Translations under genes and position numbers: made by a program
Shown: one piece after another, positions 34,001 to 44,292 of the stretch
Layout of the letters: every line of letters starts with the position of its first letter
Numbering within the stretch: position 1 is the stretch's first letter
From: Viscum album
Lineage: Eukaryota > Streptophyta > Magnoliopsida > Santalales > Viscaceae
DNA length: 64,000 bases
Assembly (NCBI GenBank): GCA_963277665.1
Contig: OY728166.1
Coordinates: 1,073,312,014 to 1,073,376,013 of the forward strand
Direction of reading: 5' to 3'
Notes under the pieces: generated by a model
What the model was told of the DNA's origin: nothing
The model's input: the letters and a program-made list of their open reading frames with translations, nothing else
The model's database searches: none

Positions 34001-34478
34001 TGATGGTGTTATGGTTACTGCCACAACAGATTATTATGCCAGTGCATCAGATAGTAGACCGCGATTTGAAAATGTGGGTTATTATGGAGTCATTGAGAAA
34101 ATAATAATATTGGATTATTACTCTCATGGATGAGTCACAATGATGAAATGCCATTGGTTTGATTCGATGAAGAGACATGGAAAATTTATTTATGATTGTG
34201 GATTTTGAGTAATTAATATGACTTGCACTCTTACTACCGAAGAACCCTATGTGTTGGCATCAATGGCTAAACAAGTTTTTTATGTCAAAGACCAACTTCG
34301 ACCTGAATTTGGTGTCATAGTTGAAGTAATTACAAGACATATTTTTGATGATGGTGATGATGGAATTGACATTGTCCGTATTGCCATTGGAACCAATCCA
34401 TTTATTTCTTTTGATGAATCTAATAGCTCAATTGTCAGAGTTGATTGTGAACCTGAAGTTGTGGTTGAAAATATATAG
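31060..34478 (+). pseudogene. TNP2-type CACTA transposase, inactivated
   Basis: It matches plant TNP2-like transposases in domain order. First is the transposase-associated domain (31060-31320, MDRSWMY, then WLSREEVSYHI). Then comes the TNP2 core (31557-32450): LLKDLLPD, the C-x2-C of CIKCGTSHWK, HPVDGFSWKKFDARHPDF, RNVRLGLS, and WTINDFPSYVMMSGW followed by CPVC. Next are LDVIHIEKNICKMLL-x-x-LLNFKGKTKD (32700-32790), DUF4218 (33026-33512, with YHVLLHELLPIA and the YVRNRNHPEGSI motif) and DUF4216 (34074-34400, ending LASMAKQVFYVKD). Introns are visible at 33617-33683 and 33784-33852. Stops or frameshifts occur near 31081, 31345, 32031, 32442, 32787, 33093, 33510 and 33976. This enzyme would cut the element ends, but this copy cannot. 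Confidence 0.93.
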
Positions 34479-34866
34479 AATCATTCATCCATGTTCTCAA
34501 TTCTTTTGGTTTACCTCGATTTGGGTTGTTAAGGTTGGTAATATTCAAATTGATTTAGTATTGATCACAAATATGTTTTATCTGACTTGACCGTTATGTG
34601 AATTTTCAATGTTTATTGGTTTCTATTTTATTTGAATTGCATTTTCTAATTTGGAATTGAACTGTATTCAAACCTAGTCAAACAATATTTCCAACTTGGT
34701 GAACATTACAACTTGTATGATTTATTAAATTCATTCAAGCTCTTCTAAAACAATTGATAGCTAAATTACCAATGAATCCCCATATTTCCTCATATATTTA
34801 GTTTTTTGGTTTACACATTACTTTCCTTTTTCTAATTAATTACATATTTGTTTTCAAAAGAAGGAA
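34479..34866 (+). other. Spacer between the two CACTA genes
   Basis: T-rich non-coding DNA. It ends in a pyrimidine stretch and ttcaaaag just before the first codons of the next gene, a possible splice acceptor, so an upstream non-coding exon may exist. I see nothing else here. Confidence 0.4.
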
Positions 34867-37139
34867 ATGCAGCCAATTGAAGAGAGACGAAGGAAAAAAA
34901 TGATGGAGAACAATCGTCGGATGGCAAAGATGGGTGTTCTACCATTAGTGCCTACAGTGAGTACTTTATTTCAAATATATATATATTTAAATAATATATA
35001 ATGTCATGTGATTAATTTTTTTGTAAACATTTTTGTATGATCCACCTATAAATCGACAGTTATTCGACGAGGAGCCTAGTACTGGTCCTAGTACTCAAGA
35101 CGGTGGTACAAGGAGGGTTCGTACCAGAGGTGGACGATCAGTTGCGCGTGCCCGACTAGACCCTACCCCTCACACTGACATGTCATCCTTCCCACATTCT
35201 GATCCCAGTGTGTTTTTAGGGACACACGGGATATTTGGGCCTCCCATGTTTTCGCTACCTTCTGCATCTTCTGCCCCATTATTTTCACATCCCATGATGA
35301 TTCCCACTCCCCAGTCAGAATCTGGTCATACTGATGTCCCATATTTTTTTCCTTCTACTTCTGTCTCTCCGAGCTTCTATATTCCATCGTCATCGACTCC
35401 TGTTCCACCACATGGTGTTCCATCAGTTTCTGTGGATCCGGTGGTGCTCAGCAGTCAGACTGGCACAAGTATATTTATAAAACCTTAAAAAATTATAGCA
35501 ATATTTATTTTTATTATAACATGTTTTGATAAAATATTTGTTTTCTTTCATGACAGATACATCTACTGACAGGAGGCAGGGGCAGGGGCGTACGCACATT
35601 CATTCGTTGTGGAACCGCCACACACAGGTTATGGTGGATTACAATAAAGACAACCAAATGGTTGAGAAATCAGGGCAGCAATGTCAGAGTTTTTTGGCGA
35701 CGCTTTCCAAATACTCCGACATCATTCCCATCAGCCCGCTGTCATGGAGAAATTTGCCACATGAGGTCAAGGATAGAGCTTGGGCAGAGATATGGGTAAA
35801 AAAATCTGTTTTATTTAATGCCATGAATTATTTTTGTATTTATATGAATTAATATTTTTATGCCAACTTCGATTTAATTTTCCCGATGGTGAGGGTGCTC
35901 GAGCGGAACGTCTAAAGGATTTAGGTGTGCTTTGGAGAGCCTACAAGCATGATTTGTCTATTGGTTTGCGTGCTAGATTTGGAACTGAGTTAGAGGCAGT
36001 ACCATTCATGGATGATTGTCCTATAGAGAAGTATCGTCAGATGATTACTCATTGGACGAGTACCCAGTTTAAGGTATGAATTACATTTGAGGTATTTAAA
36101 TAATAACTTTCATGTTTTGAATTAATATTATCCTTTGAATTACCAAATTTTATTTAGGAATCATCTGGAAAAAATAAGAAAAACATTGATGCAAAAAGAT
36201 ACCTCCACACACTAGGACATACGACGATGTCGGATCATGAGAGGAAGCAGGTATGACAATTTTTTATAAGTTTTCTTTACGACTTGAATTTTCTTTTCAT
36301 TAATCAATTATTTAATCATTTGCTAAATTTTTCATATAACTTTAGTTTTCAATGTCATTGTAGAGTCAAATACATAATATTGAAGGATTTGTGCCTCGAG
36401 CAAAACTGTTTTGCTCGAGTAGACGGAAAAATGATGGAAGTGTCGTCAACGAAGCGACTCAGCAGCAGATTGTAAGTTTTAATATGTTGATTTTATATTT
36501 TAATATCTATTTTGTAACTTAAAAATATATTTATATTTGTAACAGGTTTCTTTAGAGTCCCTCGATGACCAAGAACCAGAGAGTTTTGAGTCAACAGATC
36601 ACTTACATCAGGAGTTGGGAGAGGAGCATCCTGGCAGAGTACGCTGCCGACCTAGGATATCCCCGACGAGGTATTGGCCCTCCTCAAGTACGCGCTGTAG
36701 TGCCACCGAGCTGCAGAAAATTAGGGCACAAGTAGAACAGGCTGAGAAAAGGGCCACAGAGACGGCAGAACAGTCTGCTATGGAAAATAGTGCGTTTATG
36801 AAATTTATTGAAGTTCTACGTCCAATACTTCCAGCAGAGGCCAGCCCAGCTTTTGATGAGTATATGTTGTCGATTCATTCTATATGTGGTGCACCAGGTG
36901 ACAGTTCTAGTGGTGGTCAAGACGATGTCTATCTTGACGATGATGATGGTGAGGAGTCTGATGTGGAAGAGGAGGTAGAGGAGGAGGGCAAGGCGGGTGG
37001 CGAGGGCGAGGAGGAGGGCAAGGGCGAGGAGGAGGGCGCTGAGGAGGGCGAGGACGATGATGGGGATGAGGATAAGGGTGATGATGACGGTGATGATGGT
37101 GATGGTGATGTGGGAAAAATTGATCCATTACATTTTTGA
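34867..37139 (+). CDS. Transposase_24 (Ptta/En/Spm) protein of the CACTA element, nearly intact
   Basis: The second CACTA gene, of the Transposase_24 family (PF03004 type). Inferred exons are 34867-34956, 35060-35468, 35557-35795, about 35873-36073, 36158-36250, 36364-36471 and 36546-37139. Every junction keeps phase and the total is 1734 nt, or 577 aa plus stop. Donors are GT and acceptors AG except before exon 4, where the expected AG reads GA (35871-35872). The protein has a basic start (ERRRKKM), a Ser/Pro-rich region, and the conserved part from about residue 180 to 380 (LWNRHTQVMVDYNKDN, WAEIW, RLKDLGVLWRAYKHDL, HTLGHTTMSDHERKQ). It ends in a predicted coiled coil (ELQKIRAQVEQAEKRATETA) and an acidic Glu/Asp tail. 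By analogy with TNPA it may bind the subterminal repeats, but this is inference. Survival of this frame beside a dead transposase is notable. Confidence 0.82.
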
Positions 37140-37262
37140 CTGATATTACTAAGATTTGATATTTAATCTATTATAGTTGTTGGTTTTATCTAGACTCGTA
37201 GTATAGTATTGGAGTTGAGTTATTTTTATATATTATCTGTTTTTATAGATGTTATTGTCTTT
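37140..37262 (+). other. Transposase_24 gene 3' region
   Basis: T-rich sequence after the stop codon, probably the 3' untranslated region. No clear polyadenylation signal was identified. Confidence 0.35.
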
Positions 37263-37610
37263 TAGGGGTTGTGTGTTTGGGAACCCCCCTCCTTCCTGGA
37301 CCCTGGACAACCCCCCCCCCCCCCCCACCATCCTCCTTGGACCCCGGACACCCCCCCGGACAACCGCCGGACATCACCTCGAACAGCCCCCCCCCCACCC
37401 TCCTCCCTGGACCCCGGACAGCCCCCCAGACAACCCCCCAGACATCCCCCCCACCCTCCTCCTTGGACCCTGGACAACCCCCCCCCCCCCCCGAACACCC
37501 CCCAGACAGCCCCCCACCCTTTTTCTTGGTCCCCAGACAGCCCCCCAGACACCCACCGGACAGCCCCCGGGCAGCCCTGCCGGACAGCCCCCCACCCTCC
37601 CTGATTTCAT
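37263..37610 (-). repeat. C-rich minisatellite (G-rich on the - strand)
   Basis: About 350 bp of degenerate repeats of ccctggacc-ccggaca-accccccc type with C runs up to 16. Long frames on both strands (for example 37249-37620 + and 37252-37665 -) are low-complexity artefacts. The G-rich strand points inward from the right, mirroring the G-rich array at 29848-30608. Confidence 0.9.
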
Positions 37611-37884
37611 TTACTACTAGAAAATCTATAATATATATTTTATTTATTTTCATCATGATAATCAATGTAAATCACATTTACACATCTAATCAATATCATA
37701 GATTCTTGGTATGTTATAAAAGAGATGTTTTCATTGGGCATGACATTGTTAGCTCTAAAATGTTTCATAGCATGATAAACTAAAATCTAATCCATACTAA
37801 GAATGATATAAAAATATTCTATATGAATGTCCACATGATTTTAAGTAAATACCATTCCACTAATAGACACATGAGGATTCTCAT
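37611..37884 (+). other. CACTA spacer before the satellite
   Basis: AT-rich, single-copy within this window, with no ORF and no repeat relation to the neighbouring arrays. Confidence 0.4.
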
Positions 37885-40655
37885 AAAATGGACAACATTT
37901 TATGTACATACGGAAAACCGACCAAACGCATTCGGTTTCCATTGAAACTTTAAGAGAACGATCCATGGGTCATATGTGACGTGTACGAGTCAACCCCACC
38001 TCAATATGAGGCGCGGTGTGGACGGGATCACTCTTAGTGGCTCCCTTTTGTTTAAAATGGACAACATTTTAAGTACACATGGAAAACCGACCAAACGCAT
38101 TTGGTTTCCATTGAAACATTAGGAGAACGATCCATGGGTTATATGTGACATTTGCGAATCAAACTCGCCTCAATTTGTGACGTGGTGTGGCTAGAACCAC
38201 TCAAAGTGTCTGTCTTTTGTTTCAAAAGGACGTCATTTTAATTGAAAAACATCAACTGGCATATAGAAAACCGACCAAATGCATTCGGATAGTGTCGATA
38301 CTTTTCCACAACGATCCATGGGTAATATGTGACGTGTACGAGTCAACCCCGCCTCAATCTGAGGCACGGTGTGGATGACACCATTCAGAGTGTCTCTCTT
38401 TTGTTTAAAATGGATGGGATTATAAGTGAAAATAAAAACTGACATATGGAAAACTAACCAAAAGAATTATAAATGTGTTGATGCTTTAGGACAACGATCC
38501 ATGGGTCATATGTGACGTGTACGAGTCAACACGGGCTCAATCCGAGGCACAGTGTGTTCGGGATCACTCTAAGTGGCTCCTTTTTGTTTAAAATGGACAA
38601 CATTTTAAGTACATATGGAAAACTGACCAAATGCATTCGGTTTCCGTTGAAACTTTAGGAGAACGATCCATGGGTAATATGTGACATGTACGAATCAACC
38701 CCGCCTCAATCTGAGACGCGGTCTGGCCGACACCACTCAAAGTGTCTGTCTTTTGTATCAAAAGGACGTCATTTTAATTGAAAAACATCAACTGGCATAC
38801 GGAAAAATGACCAAACGCATTTGTATTGTGTCGATACTTTATAAAAATGATCCACGGGTCATATGTGATGTGTACGAGTCAACCCTACCTCAATCTGAGG
38901 CGCGGTGTGGCCGACACCATTCAGAGTGTCTCTCTTTTGTTTAAAATGGACGGGATTATAAGTGAAACGAACAAATGACATACGTAAAACTGACCAAATG
39001 CATTCGAAATGTGTTGATGCTTTAGGAAAATGATCCATGGGTCATATGTGATGTGTAAAAGTCAACCCGGGCTCATTCCGGGGCACGGTGTGGCTGGGAT
39101 CACTCTAAGTGGGTCCCTTTTGTTTAAAATGGGCAACATTTTAAGTACATACTGAAAACTAACCAAACGCATCCGGTTTCTGTTGAAACTTTAAGAGAAA
39201 GATCCATGGGTCATATGTGACATGTACGAGTCAACCCCGCCTCAATCCAAAGTGTGGTGTGGCCGGGATCACTCTAAGTGGCTCCCTTTTGTTTAAAATG
39301 GATAACATTTTAAGTACATACGGAAAACTGACCAAATGCATTCAGTTTCCATTGAAACTTTAGGAGAACGATCCATGGTTCATATGTGATGTGTACAAAA
39401 CAACCCTGCCTGAATCTGAGACATGGTGTGGCTGAAACCACTCAAATTGTCTGTCTTTTGTTTCAAAAGGACGTCATTTTAATTGAAAAACATCAATTGG
39501 CATACGGAAAACTGACCAAACGCATTCAGATTGTGTCAATACTTTAGCACAACGATCCACGGGTCATATGTGACGTCTATGAGTCAACCTCGCCTTAATC
39601 TGAGGCGCGGTGTGGCCGAAACCATTCATAGTGTCTCTCTTTTGTTTAAAATCGACGGGATTATAAGTGAAAAGAACAACTGACATACGGAAAACCGACC
39701 AAATGCATTCAAAATGTGTTGATGCTTTAGGAAAACGATCCATGGGTCATATGTGACATGTATAAGTCAACTAGGGCTCAATACGGGGCACGGTGTGGAC
39801 GGGATCACTCTAAGTGGCTCCCTTTTGTTTAAAATGGGCAACATTTTAAGTACATACAGAAAACGAACCAAACGCATTCGGTTTCTATTGAAACTTTAGG
39901 AGAATGATCCATGGGTCATATGTGACGTGTACGAATCAACCCCGCCTCAATCTGAGATGTGGTGTGGCCGGAACCACTCAAAGTGTCAATGTGTTGTTTC
40001 AAAAGGACGTCATTTTAATTGAAAAACATCAACGGACATACGGAGAACCGACCAAACGCATTCGGATTGTGTCGATACTTTAGAACAATGATCCACTAGT
40101 CATATGTGACGTGGAAGAGTCAACCCCGCCTCAATCGGAGACACGGTGTGGCCGAAACCATTCATATTTTCTCTCTTTTGTTTAAAATGGATGGGATTGT
40201 AAGTGAAAAGAACAACTGACGTACGGAAAACTAACCAAACACATTCGAAATCTATTGATGCTTTAGTAAAACGATCCATGGGTCATATGTGATGTGTACG
40301 AGTCAAACCAGGCTCAATCCGAGTCACGGTGTGTTCGGGATCACTCTATGTGGCTCCCTTTTGTTTAAAATGGACAACATTTTAACTACATACGGGAAAC
40401 CGACCAAACGCATTTGGTTTCCGTTGAAACTTTAGGAGAATGATCCATGGGTCATATGTGACGTGTAAGAATCAACCCCGCCTCAATCTGAGATGTGTTG
40501 TGGCCGGAACCACTCAAAGTGTATGTCTTTAGTTTCAAAAGGACGTCATTTTAATTGAAAAACATCAACTGGCATACGGAAAACCGACCAAACGCATTAG
40601 GATTGTGTCGATACTTTAGCACAACGATCCATGGATCATATGTGATGTGTATGAG
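37885..40655 (+). repeat. Higher-order satellite array, left block (16 monomers)
   Basis: Tandem monomers of about 169, 184 and 183 bp. The invariant block cgatccatgggtcatatgtgac recurs near 37959, 38128, 38312, 38495, 38664, 38848, 39031, 39201, 39370, 39553, 39736, 39905, 40089, 40271, 40440 and 40625. Three monomer types differ just before it: A (cggtttccattgaaacttt), B (cggattgtgtcgatacttt) and C (cgaaatgtgttgatgcttt). They follow A-B-C order with period about 536 bp, with two A-A doublets. Monomers carry a short palindrome of the form CCTCAnnnTGAGG. Open frames in the array are by-products of the repeat. Confidence 0.93.
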
Positions 40656-43600
40656 TATAACGACCCATACTTTACATACATTTTTAATACTTCCAAATTG
40701 AAGCATACTTATTAAAACATATAACAAAACCACGAAAGGACCGTATAGGTATAGTGTCTTTAGAAACTGGGAAACATAAACAACTGGTTCATAAAGCGTC
40801 TACACTATCTCCCATTTATTTCATCATATCTATAGTCCCTTTTGGCATATCTTACTTAATAAGCTTATTCCTGACCTGGGGAAATAAAATATACAAAAGG
40901 GTGAGCTCAAATGCTCAGTAAGGGTAAACAAAAGAAATATCAATCACAACATATTCATAAGAACATAACATTTTTGAAATCTTAACCCGCAAAAGAGAGC
41001 ATAATTTAATAACATGGGACAAATCATAGTAGTGAAATTAAATCCCAATAATAATAACTTAAAACATGAAACTTTGTGGCATACACACATAATCATAGAG
41101 AATCATTTCTTATTATTCAAGACTCATTGCCAAGACTATCTTAGTGGACAAAGTCCATTTCTGAACCGAGTTCACTCATCGTTTCGGTCCTGTTTCACTG
41201 AACCGGTATAACCTACCGTTCCAGCCATGTCTATCTCATGAGATATAAAATCTTTACCCAATTAATTGGAGGGAGATATAGGTCCCACCCATCTCATAAT
41301 GATATCATTCTTATGTGTGTCACAAAATCATAAATAATACATCGTTTCATAACCCATGTAATAAAAATGGGAATCTTAAACATCGTGACATCATAAAAAA
41401 ATTCATATAAGATAAAGGAATTCATAAAAATAATTCCATCACAACATAATCAAATCAATGTAATAATAGGGATAGAAATAGAACCCTATATTATCTTAGA
41501 TGGAAAATAATTTTGATAAAACACTTGAACTCCATTCTTGAGGAAAATATCCTTTCTACTTCAAAAACATTTTCCTTTCTTAACATGTCATACAATTTTA
41601 AAATAAAAGAAGTTGATTAAAAATAAACTTGAAAACTTGTAAAGGAAGCTTCTTGGAAATAATGTTTTAAAAATCCATTCATGCCGTATAAGTTAAAAAA
41701 ACATTCTTCTCATCCTTTTGTCGGAAAAGTCAAAAAGTACCTCATACGAAAAACGACAAAAGATTCATTTCATATCTTTTACTAAAAACTCACCAAAGGG
41801 TAAAATTGGATTTAAATAATTGTAGGTGGATGTAAACAATATTACATATTGAGGGAACATGGATGTGGATGATAAAATACACCCCAGTAAATACCAAAGT
41901 ATAAACAATCTCGGATAAAATGAGATTGTGATATTTTCCCTTACCTTAGGTCCAATTTGCTTCGTAAGTGTCCGAACCTCCTGTATAATGATTTAAATAA
42001 TGTTATTGACTTATTACAGAATCATAATTATTGTTATGATATCATATATGGTCATATTCTTAGCTTATTATTAGTAATATTTCATTGCTACTTGTTATTC
42101 AGGTGTTTATTACATTTTGTTCTTATGCGTGTTTTGTCGAATAAATTCTTATTATTCTTTTTAGGTTATAGATAACGCATTCCTAGAATGGTATTAGTGT
42201 AATATATATCATATTCATTCATTCAATTCATTTATATAATCATTATGCAATGAAGATCATGTAGAACGAGTCGCATCACATCGTGGAGACGGTATTCCGT
42301 ACGTACGCACGAGCGATGATATCGTTCCCATGATTGTGGAATTGTATTGGAGTGTATATATACTATTTCAGTATCAATAGAACTTTAAAATAATCATATA
42401 TAGTCATTATTTACACCATTATACCCATCCAAGTAAGGAGGTGGTGGAAAATAGATTACACCACGGCGTGGAGACGGTATTCCATACGTACGCGCGCGCG
42501 GTGATTTCATTTTCCGTAGGATGGATAGATGGTGAAATAGGGTTGTTTCCTACTTATAATAAAATATCCGTATATGAGTGATACTGATTTTATTACTTCA
42601 TAATGAAACAACTAATTAATAAGAAGTGGAAGAAGAAATAAAGATGAAAGAATCGGTAACGGACATTACCTCTTCTTTGAAGCGCTTCTTTGAGAATTCC
42701 TTTTAGGGCACTAAACTTGGTCTTTGAAGAAGACCAGGACCTCTAGGATGTCTCTAGGGAAGTGGAGAGGAGAAATTGGTAGGGTTTTTCCGAGCTTGAA
42801 GGCTCAAAGTGGTGTGAGGAAGAGATGGAGGAGGTGCCCTTTTATAAGGGAGGAGAGGGGCACCTTTGGAATAACTAAAAATATTATTTTATTATAAAAT
42901 AAAATTCGTTTTTTAATAGCTCCAAATTGATATATTTCGAAGCTAAGGTGGGTATGGGTCTAAAACCTCTCATCCAATATAATTTATACAAGTTTAGGTA
43001 TCAATTTTAACCTTATCATTTATATTTAACTTTAAGTTAGATAATTTAGCTTTTACCGTGTCTTCTTGTTTTCTTATAATATAAGGTTAATAAACTTACT
43101 ATATCAAGACAAACGAACACCAACTTGTTTATTATTAATATATATAACCTTATATAAGTTATTTGTCCGAACCGTATATTTTTAGGAATAAAATAACAAT
43201 TAATAATATAATAATTTTTTAAAAAACTATTTTATGTCAATTTTGACATTATTTAGTAATTGATTTTTTTGAAAATCATAACAGAATGATTAGTTCGAAC
43301 CAAGTTAATTAAATCAATACTAACATGTCATATTAACCTATAAAATTAGTGTAATTCAAAAAAAGTCTAAAATTACATTTATTTGGGTATATATAACATC
43401 AATTATGTCAATATTTCATTAATAAGATAATTACTGCATCATCGTTGTGTCATAAATAAATTAAATTATTTAATGTATAAAAGTTACAAATAAAATACCA
43501 TTATGTAGGAAATTGTTTTATATTCCTAATGAATATTTATAGTCGAATTTATCTTATGTATAACCCCATATTAAAAATAATTTACTTATTAAACTTTGAT

Positions 43601-44292
43601 TTTAACTATTTTAACCCTTCTTTAAATAAATTAATAATAAATGTCCTAATCTAATCCAAGTGGGCCAAAATGGTCATATTTTATTCCTCAGGTTGTTTTT
43701 GGTCGAATTACACTTATCCAATAGAATTAGTACATGTGTTAGGGTAATAATAATAACACTTTTACCCTTAATTACCCTATTTACTTTTAACCGTGGTAAA
43801 AAAAGTAAAAAGTTACTTTTCATCAAAAATTATTTTCATCTCATTGAACCACATTTTAGTCCTTGATATTAACCGTGTCTTTCGAATTTTCAAAATTCCA
43901 CTCACAGAAGCGGTAAAATTAAGTTTTATGAAAAATTCAGTTTTTTTAACTACCACTTAGTGGTTTCACTATTCATCAAAAATTGAAAGTTTTCAAAAAA
44001 ATACCAAAATTTAACCCTAGGCTAATTTCGATATTCCGAATCCAAAAATGAAGTCCATTTTGAAAAATAAAATTTATAAAATTTCAAAAAGTGGTTATTA
44101 CTATTCATAACGGCTAGTTTTAATAATATTTAAATAGCATATCGTTGTTTAGTGAAACTCGGTATTGCGTACGACGCAAGCTATTGAGGAAGGTCGCGGT
44201 TGCGTGTAAATAAAGCCAAGCTAGTGTTGTGTGTAGTGAAATATTCCTTTGATAAAAAGAAAATATTTCTCATAAAAGTCTCGGGCGTTACA
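40656..44292 (-). mobile_element. Solo LTR of the same retrotransposon family, inside the satellite
   Basis: A 3637-bp LTR in minus orientation: left end tataacgaccc (LTR end, terminal base changed), right end gggcgttaca (LTR start). It is flanked by ATGAG (40651-40655) and AAGAG (44293-44297). Each is one change from ACGAG, the satellite sequence at this point, so this is a decayed 5-bp duplication. Reversed landmarks are gtgagctcaaatgctcagtaagg at 40900-40923, a TATA region near 42842, two hairpin-type modules (42270 and 42460), and the tgaatagt...gtggttattac block at 44090-44110. There is no internal region, so LTR-LTR recombination removed the rest. Confidence 0.88.

Noticed and set aside
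37249..37783. Overlapping frames of 78-170 codons on both strands
   Set aside because: Low-complexity C-rich repeat read in all frames; not coding.
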